This document shows positions 32,902 to 45,497 of a stretch of DNA of 64,000 bases, piece after piece. Below the pieces are notes generated by a model that saw only the letters and a list, made by a program, of their open reading frames with translations, was not told the origin of the DNA and did no database searches. Positions within the stretch are counted from its first letter, which is position 1; the number at the start of each line of letters is the position of its first letter. The translations under genes and the position numbers were made by a program. The stretch is from NCBI GenBank assembly GCA_003254925.1, contig QANZ01048418.1, positions 1 through 64,000 of the forward strand, read 5' to 3'. This DNA is from Chamaecrista fasciculata. Its lineage: Eukaryota; Streptophyta; Magnoliopsida; Fabales; Fabaceae.

Positions 32902-34942
32902 TGTTGGGAATCCTAGGCGCCTAAGGCAGCAGAAGCAAAAATAAAATTAAAAATAACGCCTAGGTCCTATGATTCCCGAACGGATCCGCTAGTAGAATTT
33001 AAAACTTTTGGTTAGTGTTATACCTCAGAGTTTCGAATCAATCGGTTCAACGGGCGAGTTCCACGGAGTCCACTCCCAGAGTTCTCCCTCTGCCAGTAAT
33101 CCACACGAACAGTTTCTTTGATCACCGAGGTGCTAGCCTCCAATTCTTTTCTCAAAAGAATTCCGGGACCAATCTACAAACCTCTGAATTTCAAGAACTC
33201 CTTCTTGAAAATCAGCAATGGAGGTGGCGCTAAGAAGAATCCCCCCACAAGAACTCCTTCTTGCCTATTCTTCTCTCAAAACCCTAATTTTAGAGCTAAA
33301 GTCGAAATTCTCTAACTCTTAGAGAAAGTCGACTTTCTCTATGTGTGTGTGCAAAGGATTATTTTCTCTCTCTAACTCTTAGGAGGAAAATCAACTAGGG
33401 TTTTTGTGTTTCCACTTATGAGGCAAGTCGACTTGCCCTAGGTTTATATAGGGAGAGATTTTGGTGATTTAATAATTCCTAAAATAAAGATATTTTGATA
33501 ATATAATTATTTTAGGCCTTGAATTTATAATTATAATATTACTCTAATATTATATTTAAATTCAAAATGCAATCTTGGAGAATCAAATTGAGAGATCAAA
33601 TCTCCCAATGGGACCCACCAAGATGGCGCCTTCCTTCCTCAATTATCCTTGGAATTTATTTAATCAAAAACTTCCTTATTTTTGATTCACCAAAGATATT
33701 TAAAGATACTCACCAAATCTTTTGAATTTCAAATCTCCATTTGAATTTCAAATATTATTTGAATTAAATAAAACATTTTTATTTAACCAAATAATACCCC
33801 AAGAGGCGCCACCCTCTCCAATTATTTAGGAATTTTATAATTCAATAATTTCCTAACTCTTAGGAACATTATCTGAATTATTTTCCTAATATTTAAATTG
33901 TCTATAATTAATCTCATTAATTATATACAATTATTAATATTTAAATTTGTCCCACAAATCTAAATATGTCATCTGTAGATTAATTAAGACAAGACCTAAT
34001 GTCCCAGACATTTCCTCTATGTCTTAAATCGTGTCACTCGCGTGACCCACGAATTAACCCTAATTCGTGTCCCACTCGAATGGTGATCAGTTCCTGCTCG
34101 TGTGTGACCCAGCAGGCCCCACGTGAAGTTGGCAGTAGGGCATCCCCATGACCTACAAGTTGTGAGCGGACTCTAGCAAGCCATCACAACTACCCAAAAT
34201 CCGTGAGTTATCGTTTGGTAACCAGAAAACGACTTAACCTCAGTACCTCCGTGTCAGAGATCCGATTGTCCTACGATATCTTGGTCATGGACTAGGCACA
34301 GGTATGTCATCCATAATCCAAACCTCAACTTTCTCGATTCCTTGAGTAAGTCCCAAATCCCAGCGTGGCCACGCATTTTCCTGGACAGACTCATCGAGGG
34401 CGCCAGTTAGATATCTCTCATCTTAATGAGGGACAAAATCCCATTTTGGCCAATCCACATTCCACTGCAAAGCAATCAACCAGCCCCGTACTCAGCCCGT
34501 ATAACTACCCTGTTACGGGCAGCGTTAGACTAAGCCAAAGACTGACAACTGCAACGCTGGAATAGTCATTGACCTCAGGTCAAAGGCATCGCTACAGGCG
34601 TACTAGGAGAGACTAGCTGATGACTAAACCCATGCAGGACTCTCCGGGTCAGTCCAGCAATTCGTAACCACCTTACGTAATTGCACCATGACTCTCGTCC
34701 CAGCATCTAGTGCGTGCATCTCATGCACCGAGGTCATGCTGGTCTTAGTTCATTTTTGCTCCCACAAAAATAATCGACCAGGGACAATTTTAGATTAATT
34801 ATCTCATAATTAATCATGGACGTTATCATAGTAAACATGCAAATAATATGACAACACATTAATTTATCTTCCATAAATTAATAATATGTTCACAACATAT
34901 TTATCAAATAAAATGATTGGCCCTAGGGCACAATCTCCAACA
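32902..34942 (-). mobile_element. Solo copia LTR 'G' with TSD GTTGG, inside E
   Basis: 2041 bp, TGTTGGGAATCCTAGGCG to CAATCTCCAACA on the plus strand. Exact GTTGG at 32897-32901 and 34943-34947. Removing it and one pentamer restores the uninterrupted integrase sequence seen in element H at 40270, which proves the insertion. Its tail places it with A and B, not with its host E. Confidence 0.96.
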
Positions 34943-36193
34943 GTTGGTTCTCTACTTCATTTTGAAATCTCTTGAACATTTCAAAAGACTCTGACTTGTG
35001 CTTCATTAGGTAGATATAGCCAAACCTACGGAAGTCGTCAGTGAACGTGATGAAGTATGAGTAACCACCTCTAGCTTGAGTACTCATGGGTCCACATACA
35101 TCACTATGTATGATCCCCAATAAGTCAGATGCCTTCTCACTATGGTCAGTGAAGGGCGTCTTTGTCATCTTTCCAAGTAGACAAGATTCGCAAGCATCAT
35201 ATGATTCAAAATCAAATGAGCTTAGAAGTCCATCTTTATGGAGCTTCTCTAGGCGTTTCTCGTTTATATGGCCTAAACGACAATGCCAAAGGTATGTAGG
35301 ATTCGATTCGCTAATCTTAATCCTTTTCGTATCTATGTTATAAATATCGTTATTACGTTGTTGTTCTAATTTTAAGATGTAATGATTATCTTGCAAATCA
35401 CCATAGACAAATAAAACATCATCTTTATAAATTGAACATCTACCATTACCGTTAACACAAGTAAATCCTTCCTTATCCATATAAGAAAGGCAAACACTGT
35501 TTGAACTCAATGAATGTACATAATAACAATTATAAAATATGCCAGAGGGCAACACAAACTCATATGTTCCTACAGCAGCAGCAACAACTCTTCCTCCATT
35601 GTCCACACGTAGGTCCACCTTTCTTCTGTCCAGCTTTCTACTGTCTCTAAGACCCTTCACATCAAATGTGAGAACCACATGCTGATCTTCCAAATACAAT
35701 TTGCAATTTCTTAAAAGGCAAATCGCATCCTTTGAAGGCTTTGCCTTCTTGGCAGGTTGTGGGTTAGGCTTGTCCCCTGGCTTGGTCTCACCAACCGGGG
35801 CTTTAGCCTTCCTCTTTCCTTTGCCCTTCCCTTTCCCCTGGTTCTGGAACATTTCCTTGAGATATGTGACCATCTCAAAAGCCGAAAATATTTCCGTGTT
35901 CAACTCTTGAATCATCGTGGCTAGCATCAGGCAAGCAACGTCCACAGAGCCATTGAAGTGCTTCTCACAAGCAGCTCTTTGAGCTCTTGGAGCGTCCTTG
36001 GCATGCTCTTCAGAGGAGGGATTTTTAGGACATAAAGCTTCCTTCGTTGGGTGAGAACAATTATCAAATTATAAAACCAGTCAAGGAAGTTTGTCCCAAA
36101 CAACTTATCCTTCTCAAGGATAGATCGCAGTGATAACGTTGAACTATTGTTTGCCATTGATTCTACAACTAAGATATGAAAGTTAATTAGCAA
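34943..36193 (-). pseudogene. Copia element E: gag, deleted protease, integrase N-part
   Basis: 36193-35927 starts gag (MANNSSTLSLRSI, FGTNFLDWFYNL) and then slips frame. 35945-34943 continues with MDVACLMLATM, a lysine/glycine-rich stretch KGKGKGKRKAKAP, then jumps from KDAIC directly to a remnant before KGLRDSRK. Compared with H, the zinc knuckle and the protease active-site segment are gone. The GAG-pre-integrase (YLWHCRLGHINEKRLEKLH, CESCLLGKM) and the integrase start (IIHSDVCGPMSTQA, FTDDFRR) follow in frame. So E lost its protease by deletion before or during decay. Confidence 0.88.
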
Positions 36194-36521
36194 AAAGGTC
36201 CACTATTTTATAAAACCCAACAAAATTATTATTAGTAGCTAAGATCCATATTTCACCAAAGTTTACCGTCGGGAAGGCGATCATGCACCCTTAGGTTATT
36301 TAGGTAGGTAACTCTTTACCAATCACATCTCATGTGACTCTTAGATCTTTATGGACTGTATCATCGTATGATACTTATTATGGCATGTTTATCCCATCTA
36401 ATGCCTTGAGGTACAAATCCGATTTGATAACCCCATTAAGTCACACAATAAAACTCGTGAATGGCTAGGCTCAAAACAACGAGGCCGAAGCCCAACCCTA
36501 TATCATCAAGGCCCACTAAAC
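36194..36521. other. Leader of E or unrelated spacer
   Basis: Lies between E's gag start and LTR H. No primer-binding site and no E-oriented 5' LTR is visible, so the 5' end of E is missing or displaced. Ends in TAAAC, the presumptive left target duplication of H. Confidence 0.4.
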
Positions 36522-38622
36522 TGTTGGAGATTGTGCCCTAGGGCCAATCATTTTATGTAAATGTTTTGAACATTTTGATTAATTTATAAAAGATAAATTA
36601 TGTTGTTATCATATTATTAGCATGTTTACTATGATAGCGTCCGTGATTAATTATGAGATAATTAATCTAAACTGTCCCTAGTCGATTGTTCTCGTGGGAG
36701 CGAGAATGAACCAAGACCAGCATGACCTCGGTGTATGGAGATACATGCACTAGATGCTTGACGAGAGTCATGGTGCAATGATATAAGGGTTACAAGTTGC
36801 AGGACCGACCCGGAGAGTCCTGCATGGGATTTAGTCATAAGCGAGTCTCTCCTGTACTCTTGTCAAGATGCCCTTAGACCTGAGGTCTTGACTATTCCGG
36901 CGTTGTAGATGTCAAACTTTGGCCTAGTCCAACGTTGCCTATAGCAGGGTAGCCATACAGGCTAGGTACAGGTTTGGTTGTTTACCGTGCTGAGGAATGT
37001 GGTTGACCAAGATGGAATTTTGTCGCTCATAAAAGATGAGAGATATCTAACTGGCGCCCTCGATGAGTCTGTCCAAGGAATGTATGGCCATACAAGGAAT
37101 TGGGACTAACTCAGGAAATCGAGAAAGTTATGGTCTGGATTAAGGATGACTTTCCCGTGCCTTATCCAGAACCAAGATATCGTGTGACAATAAGGATCAT
37201 TTCAAGATGTTACTTAGGTTAAATCGTTTTGGCGTTAAAGCGATAACTCACGTGTTTTGGGTAGTCGTGATGGCTTGCTAGAGTCCGCTCTCGACTTATA
37301 GGTCATAGAGATGACTTGCTGCCAACTTCACATGAGGCCTGTTGGGTCACACATGAGCAGGATCAAGATGCCGCACTGGGACACGGATTAGGGTTAATTC
37401 GTGGGTCACTTTAGTGACACAATTTAAGACATAGTTGAATGTCTTAAGACATGAAATCTTGTCTTAAATAAATATCTACATATATGATATTTAAATTTGT
37501 TGGACAAGTTTAAATATATTAATTGTTAAATAGATAATAGGATTAATCTATTTACAATTATATTCTTGTTTATAATATTAGGAATAATAAATTAGATAAG
37601 ATTCCTAAATGTTAGGAGATTATTGATTTATTAAATTCACTAATATTTGGGGACAACAAGGTGGAGGTTGGCGCCTCATATATGGGGATTTTAATTAATG
37701 GAAATGTTTTATTAATTAAAGTCATGAATTTGAATTCAAGATATGATTTTGATTTCAAGATTCAAAATTTGAATTAAAGATATTAGGGTAATATTTTAAT
37801 TCAATATTGTTGGAAGATAATCAGTTGGTTATAACTTCCTAAGAGTTAGGATTGTTATTTTGATTTATTAAATTCCTTAAGAAAATAGGGGAGGATGGCG
37901 CATTCTAGGTGTGGTCCATGGGCAAGATTTGATCTTGCATTTTGAATCTCAAAAATTTCATTTGAATTTAAATTAAGATATTATGGTAATATTTTAATTA
38001 AGAATTCAAGTCGTAAAATTGTGATATTATTGTAATCTCATAATTTTATAATTTGATAATCCACTAATTTAGGGATTCCCTAATTATAATTATCAAACTC
38101 CCAAACTCTATAAATAGAGTAGCTAAAGTCCACTTGCCTAAGCTTTTGGTGAGTAAGGAAAAATCGACTTTGACCTAATTCTCTAGAGTGAGAAGTCGAC
38201 CATCATCTTAGAGAGAGAGGAGGCCGATTATTTTCTAGAGAGAGAAAGGCACGCATAAACCAAAAGAGTTTTAGGGTTTGTGTGTGAAGCTTGAGGCGCC
38301 ACTTTTCTTGGTTTCAAGAATTGTTCTTGAAATTCAAGAACGTAGATAGAAGTCCCATATTCACTAGGGAAGAAGTGAAGGAGGCTAGCACCTGGGCATC
38401 TCCAAAACTGTTCGTGTGGATCACCGGCAGAGGAAGCACAATTGGAGTGGACTTCTCAGCATCGCAGACTTGAAAGCTACTGATTGAATTGGGTAAAATT
38501 CTGTTCCTTATACTGATATAGACTCATATAGCGGATCCTGGGAAGAAATCACAAGGCCTGTGCCATTTTTGGTTAATTTTTATTTTTGCTTCCGCTGCGC
38601 AGCGCTCTGTGATTTCCCAACA
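36522..38622 (+). mobile_element. 5' LTR of copia element H
   Basis: 2101 bp, TGTTGGAGATTGTGCCC to GTGATTTCCCAACA. TATAAATA at 38109-38116 lies before the AAGTCCACTTGCC block. Immediately followed by a primer-binding site, so it is a true 5' LTR. Orientation is opposite to E, giving a head-to-head junction at 36521/36522. Confidence 0.93.
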
Positions 38623-38623
38623 G

Positions 38624-38635
38624 TGGTATCAGAGC
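38624..38635 (+). promoter_or_regulatory. Primer-binding site of element H
   Basis: TGGTATCAGAGC, an exact match to the site complementary to the 3' end of plant initiator tRNA-Met, one base after the LTR. It primes minus-strand DNA synthesis. Confidence 0.93.
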
Positions 38636-39149
38636 CACGCTATTTTGGGACTATATTAGTTTTTGGTGATTATACATGAGATATATGATTGTGTGTTTAC
38701 CGCTTTTCAATTTTATGCTAAAAGTGTTTTGCGAAAAGATCCACCACAAGCTTTTGGAATCTATCTAAAATTGGTGCAAATTATATGTATATGATACATA
38801 GGAAATCAATTGGATTGATTTGGAAAATTGTTCTTGAATTTTAAGTCCTTGGTCGAAATCCCTATATAATTATAATTAGAATTGTTTTAATTATAATTAT
38901 TGTGGGGTGGCTGAAAATTTATTAAAATTATGAATTTTAAAAAATTTTGGGTCAATAATTTGAATTCTTGAATGTGATTCTTGAATTCTATAATTATTGA
39001 TACAAGGCTTGTTTTTCAAGAAAGGCATGTTAAAATTGCACAAACCCTAATTGAACACATTTGAAAAACGTTTTTTTTTATGTGTGGTATGATAGCCATG
39101 TTTTTGTATGTATTTATATATGTGAAGTGTTCATGTATGTATAAATGGC

Positions 39150-40717
39150 ATGGAGAAATCCCTTTCCGAACTGCATGGGATGCTCAAGACTACTGAGGCA
39201 TCCATTAAGAAGGCGCCTAGCACTGTCTTAATGGTTCAGAAAGGCCAAGGGAAGGGCAAGGGCAAAGGAAAGAGGAAAGGAGACGCCGTGGTTGGTGGGA
39301 CCAAGCCAGCGGCCAAGCCTAACCCGCAACCTGCCAAGAAGGCAAAGCCCACCAAGGATGCAATTTGCTTCTTCTGCTAGAAGCCTGGACACTGGAAGAG
39401 GAACTGCAATTTGTATATGGAAGATCTGAAGAAGAAGAAGAAGAAGAGCGAGGCCTCTACTTCAGGTATCTTTGTTATAGATGTTCACTTATCTACTCCT
39501 ACCACTTGGGTATTAGATACTGCATGTGGTTCTCATATATGTAGAAATGTGCATGGGTTGAGAAACAGTAGGAAGCTGAGCAGAGGCGAGGTGGACCTAC
39601 GAGTAGGCAATGGAGCAAGGGTTGCTGCTATTGCTGTAGGATCATACGAGCTAGTGTTGCCCACTGGGCTAGTTTTTGTCTTGAACAATTGTTATTATGT
39701 ACCTGCTTTAAGTTCTAACATTATTTCACTTTATTATTTGGATAAGGAATGATTTACTTGTGTGAATGGTAATGGTAGATGTTCAATTTACAAAGATGAT
39801 GTGTTATTTGCTTATGGCGATTTGCAAGATAATCACTATATCTTGAAATTGGAACAACAACGTAATAACGATATTTATAACATTGATACGAAAAGGATTA
39901 AGATTAACGAATCTAATCCTACATACCTTTGGCATTGTCAGTTAGGCCATATAAACGAGAAACGCCTAGAGAAGCTCCATAAAGATGGACTTCTAAGTTC
40001 ATTTGATTTTGAATCATATGATGCTTGCGAGTCTTGTTTACTTGGAAAGATGACAAAGGCGCCTTTCACTGGTCAAAGTGAGAGGGCATCTGACTTATTG
40101 GGGATCATACATAGTGATGTATGTGGACCCATGTGTACTCAAGCTTGAGGTGGTTACTCTTATTTCATTACGTTTACTGACGACTTTCGTAGATATGGCT
40201 ATGTCTACCTAATGAAGCACAAGTCAGAGTCTTTTGAACTGTTCAAGAGATTTCAAAATGAAGTAGAGAACCAACTTGACAAGAAAATCAAAGTCCTTCG
40301 ATCTGATCGAGGAGGAGAATATTTGAGTCAAGAATTCATTGATCATCTTAGAAGTTGTGGAATAGTCTCACAACTTACTCCTCCTGGAACCCCACAGTGG
40401 AATGGTGTTTCTGAGAGGAGGAATCGAACTCTATTAGATATGGTTCGATCTATGATGAGTCAAACTGATCTTCCGCCATCCTTTTGGGGGCATGCTCTAG
40501 AAACTGTCGCGTTCACACTTAACCGTGTTCCGTCTAAGACAGTTGAGAAGACACCATATGAGATGTGGAGTGGGAAGAGTCCCATTATGTCTTATCTCAA
40601 GGTTTGGGGATGTGAAGTTTACGTTAAACAACAGCCTAACGATAAACTGTCTCCCAAATCCCTCAAGTGCTTATTTGTGGGATACCCCAAGGAAAAGAGG
40701 GGGTATTATGTCTACTG
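39150..40717 (+). pseudogene. Copia element H: gag C-end, protease, integrase
   Basis: The N-terminal gag half is missing between the leader (38636-39149) and 39150. Present are KGQGKGKGKGKRKGD, the zinc knuckle FFC-x-KPGHWKRNC with its Gly codon changed to TAG (39378-39380), protease WVLDTACGSHIC, GAG-pre-integrase YLWHCQLGHINEKRLEKL, and integrase IIHSDVCGPM, LRSDRGGEYLS and SERRNRTLLD. In-frame TGA codons replace expected Gly (39750) and Arg (40146). The frame is interrupted at 40717 by solo LTR I after GYYVYC and continues at 42141. Confidence 0.92.
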
Positions 40718-42140
40718 TGTTGGGAAATCACAGAGGGAGCGCAGCGGAAAATTTAAAATTTTAAACTAAAACTTGATAAAACTAAAATGCTAACTCTGTG
40801 ATTCCTTCCAGGATCCACTAACTATGTTTATACTAAGTAAGAAAAGATGTTTACCTAGTTTCAATCGGTGACTTATCGTGTTCGCGAATTTGAGAAGTCC
40901 ACTGAGTGTCCTTCCTCTACCGGTGATCCACACGAGCAGTTTGGCAGATGCCTAGGTGCTAGCCTCCTTCACTTCTTCCCAAGTGAATATAGGAACTATA
41001 TCTATGATTCTTGAATAATCAAGAAGTGTTCTTGATTATCAAGATTGATTGGGNNNNNNNNNNNNNNNNNNNNNNNNNNNNNNNNNNNNNNNNNNNNNNN
41101 NNNNNNNNNNNNNNNNNNNNNNNNNNNNNNNNNNNNNNNNNNNNNNNNNNNNNNNNNNNNNNNNNNNNNNNNNNNNNNNNNNNNNNNNNNNNNNNNNNNN
41201 NNNNNNNNNNNNNNNNNNNNNNNNNNNNNNNNNNNNNNNNNNNNNNNNNNNNNNNNNNNNNNNNNNNNNNNNNNNNNNNNNNNNNNNNNNNNNNNNNNNN
41301 NNNNNNNNNNNNNNNNNNNNNNNNNNNNNNNNNNNNNNNNNNNNNNNNNNNNNNNNNNNNNNNNNNNNNNNNNNNNNNNNNNNNNNNNNNNNNNNNNNNN
41401 NNNNNNNNNNNNNNNNNNNNNNNNNNNNNNNNNNNNNNNNNNNNNNNNNNNNNNNNNNNNNNNNNNNNNNNNNNNNNNNNNNNNNNNNNNNNNNNNNNNN
41501 NNNNNNNNNNNNNNNNNNNNNNNNNNNNNNNNNNNNNNNNNNNNNNNNNNNNNNNNNNNNNNNNNNNNNNNNNNNNNNNNNNNNNNNNNNNNNNNNNNNN
41601 NNNNNNNNNNNNNNNNNNNNNNNNNNNNNNNNNNNNNNNNNNNNNNNNNNNNNNNNNNNNNNNNNNNNNNNNNNNNNNNNNNNNNNNNNNNNNNNNNNNN
41701 NNNNNNNNNNNNNNNNNNNNNNNNNNNNNNNNNNNNNNNNNNNNNNNTGACAACTACAATGCCGGAATAGTCAAGACCTCAGGTCTAAGGCTATCGTGAC
41801 AGGTGTACAGGAGAGGCTCGCTTATGACTAAACCCATGCAGGACTCTCCGGGTCGGTCCAGCAATTTTGTAACCCTTACAAAATTGCACCATGGCTCTCG
41901 AGAAGCATCTAGTGCATGTATCTCTATACACCGAGGTCATGCTGGTCTTGGTTCATTTACGCTCCCACGTGAATGATCGACCAGGGACAGTTTTAGATTA
42001 ATTATCATATAATTAATCAAGGATTGTTATCATAGTAAACACACTAATAATATGATAACCATTAATTTATCTCCATAAATTAATTAATATGTTCAAAATA
42101 TATTTATAAAATGATTGGCCCTAGGGCACAATCTCCAACA
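40718..42140 (-). mobile_element. Solo copia LTR 'I' with TSD TACTG, inside H
   Basis: Starts TGTTGGGAAATCACAGAG and ends CAATCTCCAACA on the plus strand. Exact TACTG at 40713-40717 and 42141-42145. The host integrase reads on directly from GYYVYC to PSDNKVFVV when it is ignored. A 694-base N run hides the middle, so the solo status assumes that the gap holds only LTR sequence. The true length would then be near 2.1 kb and the gap size approximate. Confidence 0.88.
41054..41747. other. Assembly gap (694 N)
   Basis: Unbroken run of N within LTR I. Open frames across it are artefacts. The gap may be of arbitrary or mis-estimated length, since repeats of this family occur many times nearby. Confidence 0.99.
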
Positions 42141-43984
42141 TACTGCCCATCTGACAACAAAGTGTTTGTAGTCAGAAGTGGATTCTTTCTAGAAAGGGAT
42201 CTTGTTTCTAAAAGAAACAGTGGGAGTAAGATAGATCTTGAAGAAGTTCAAGATCCACAAGACACTTTAGAGGCGCAGACGGAAACTGGAGAAGAACCAC
42301 AAGATGTTGTGGAAGCTCCTTTAGTAACACAAGAACCACGAAGGTCTGATTGAACACGTTTTCAGCCTCAAAGATATGGATTTTTGATGACTAAAAACAA
42401 GGATGTGTTGCTCATGGAGCGTGGTGAGCCTACCACCTATCAAGAGGCCATCGTGAATCCCAACTCTGAGAAATGGGTTGAAGCCATGAAGGCTGAGATG
42501 CAATCTATGTACGACAATGAGGTATGGACCTTAGTCGCTCCACCCGAAGTTGTAAAACCCTTAGGGTGCAAGTGGGTTTTCAAAGAGAAAACAGACATGT
42601 ATGGCAATGTCAACGTCTTCAAGGCGAGGCTAGTTGCAAATTTATTTACTCAACGTCATGGTATTGACTATGACGAAACGTTTTCCCCTGTTGCAATGGC
42701 CAAGTCCATTAGGATCCTCCTTGCCATAGCCGCTTATTATGACTATGAGATATGGCAAATGGATGTCAAAACAGCATTCCTTAATGGAAGGCTGCTCGAG
42801 GATGTGTACATGACACAACCCGAGGGGTTTGTATGTCCCGAGGAACCAAACATGGTATGCAAGCTTCAGAGATCCATTTATGGATTAAAGCAACATCCCG
42901 GAATTGGAATCATCGTTTTGATGAGGTAGTCAAAGAGTTTGGCTTCTTACAAAACCCTGATGAGCCTTGTGTTTACAAGAAGGTTAGTGGGAGCACAATT
43001 GTGTTCTTGGTGCTATATGTCGATGACATATTGCTCATTGGAAATGATATTCCAACCTTGAAGATTGTAAAATCTTGGTTGGGAAAATCGTTCTAAATGA
43101 AGGACTTAGGAGAAGCTGCCTACATTCTAGGCATCAAGATCTATAGAGATAGGTCTCGTAGGCTTCTTGGATTAAGTCAGAGTACATACTTGGATAAGGT
43201 ACTGAAACGGTTCAGTATGCAAGATTCCAAGAAGGGATTCATACCAATGAATCATGGTTTAGTCCTGAGCAAGAAACAGTGTCCCAAGACACTTGTTGAG
43301 CGAGGGCGCATGAGTGGCATCCCTTATGCTTCGGCAATAGGATCCATCATGTATGCCATGCTGTGTACTCGACCCGATGTGTCGTTTGCCCTAAGCATGA
43401 CGAGCCGATTCCACTAAGACCCTGGTGAGGATCATTGGATCGCTGTCAAAAACATCCTTAAATACTTAAGAAGAACTAAGGATGAATCCTTGGCATACGG
43501 TGGAACTGATGAGGAGCTATGTGTAAAGGGTTACACAGACGCTAGTTTCCAAACCGACCAAGATGACTTCAAATCGCAGTCCGGATATGTGTTTCTCTTA
43601 AACGGTGGCAGCGTGAGTTGGAAGAGTTCCAAGCAGAGCACGATTGCTAATTCTACAACGGAGTCTGAGTATATTGCAGCATCAGATGCATCGAAGGAGG
43701 CTGTGTGGATTAGGAAGTTCGTTGTCGAGCTTGGTGTGGTTCCAACCATTGCTGATCCCATAACCTTGTATTGTGACAATAGTGGAGCTATTGCACAAGC
43801 CAAGGAGCCGCAGTACCACCAGAGGACAAAACACATACTCAGACGTTATCACCTTGTCAGAGAGATGATTGACAGAGGTGATGTGAAGATATGCAAAGTA
43901 GCAGGCGAGGATAACGTTGTCGATCCTCTTACGAAGCCTCTAGCACGGGTCATACATGAACGCCATGTAACGTCGATGGGGATC
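42141..43984 (+). pseudogene. Copia element H: integrase end, RT, RNase H
   Basis: Continues from 40717: the integrase C-terminus, then RT (GCKWVFKEKTDMYG, WQMDVKTAFLNG, RSIYGLKQ, YVDDILLIGND) and RNase H (GYTDASFQTD, LYCDNSGAIAQAKE, VVDPLTKPL). Breaks include TGA for Arg near 42350, a frameshift after RSIYGLKQ near 42890, TAA near 43094 for Ser, and TAA near 43415 for Gln. RT and RNase H catalytic residues are still present. The end of the coding region is cut at 43984 by the LTR of J, and H's polypurine tract and 3' LTR are not in the window. Confidence 0.92.
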
Positions 43985-44617
43985 TGTGAACACCCGATTT
44001 TGACCGGGTCTTTTTGTAAATAAATAAAAGTTTTGGGCTACTTTTGTAAATAAATAAACCTATTGGGCATTCAAAATAAAATAAGAATTTTTGAGTTTTC
44101 AAATTCTTAATTTTAATAAAAATTCCCAAAAGGAAAAAAAGAGTCTCAAAATAAATAAAATAAAAATAAAAAAACGAAATTAAAAAAAAATAAAGAAAAG
44201 AAAAGGTGGGAAAATGTTAAAAGTGATAAAATTGGAATTTGAATCCACTACCTTCTAACTCATATCCTAAACCTTAGCCATTTGGGCCAAAGCCCATTTC
44301 TTGGTAATTGCATGCATCAAATTAAATTTAAGGAAGTTTTAGAATGATAAATTCATCAACTCTTCCTTAGCAATGAAGCATACATGATCAAAAAGGAAAT
44401 TTCCAATCATCATGAAAAGGAGTAAGAGGAAAATGAGGCAAAAGGGAATTTTTAGAGATCAATTTTAATCATATTAAATCTCTGATTTTTGACCCAAATC
44501 AATCAAATTTTAAAAATTTGATCACCAATTCCAATTTGGTGATTGGGTTGATTTTTGGAAATATTTTTGTATCAATTAACATCAATTCTTAATCCCTATT
44601 GATTCTCCTTTCAGACC

Positions 44618-44625
44618 TATAAATA
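44618..44625 (+). promoter_or_regulatory. TATA box in LTR J
   Basis: ACCTATAAATAGAGG is a strong plant TATA context about 630 bp into the LTR, followed by a purine-rich GAGAGGAAAAATC leader. Confidence 0.6.
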
Positions 44626-45497
44626 GAGGATGCGTTTGGGAGGAAAGTAACAACTTTCAAAAGAGAAAAAGAGAGGAAAAATCAGATTTTAGAGAGATAA
44701 AATTAGCGCTTGCTTTCTCTGAGTTTTAGATACAAAAAATCAACTTTGGTGAGTTCCAAACTCATCACAGTTTTCTTGTTTTTTTCTTTCTTGTTCTTCA
44801 TCTCATTCATGTTGGGTAGTTTTAGACCACCATAGGCTAGTTTTTGGGACTAGATTGAAGGAACAATGGAGTTAGGCTCCAAAGGCGTTCCGTTGCTGAA
44901 GAAATTCAGTTAAAATCATGATTCTTAGTACCCGATAGGGACTAAACTGAATTTATTGACTAAAATCAGGACTATTACTGTAATTTCGTTTTGTTCCCCA
45001 TATTTTCCCAAAATTACGTTTTGACCACAGAAACTTTTATATAGTTCCATTTTAGTCCCTACGTATTTCAGGTCCAGGGACCAAACTGAAATTGTTGGAA
45101 CTTGTGGGGGGTCAATTTGCAGTTTTAGCCAAAAGATTTTACTTTGCTCTCTTCTTCCACTGTGCGTGGTATGCGAATGTGAATTCTGCGTGTCGTGTGC
45201 TTTGCTTTTATATATATATATATATATAATATATAATATATTATATTATGTTTATACATTATAATATATTATTATATTGACATGTTTTGTTTTTCTCCCA
45301 TTCTTTTCTCCATTATATCACTTAGTAGATTACACTATCTTGAGATTAACAATTTTAGGTCAAGATATTCATAAAATATTTCTAGAGTTCATCATTCAGA
45401 ATATTTTAAAATCAAGTTTAGACCTTAAAGTTAACTTTTAGTTTAAATCATCACAAAAACTGAGATTATTAGGTCGTCCCTTTAATCTCATAAAAAT

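Noticed and set aside
41011..41799. Long open frames on both strands across 41.0-41.8 kb
   Set aside because: They are produced by the N run, which contains no stops.
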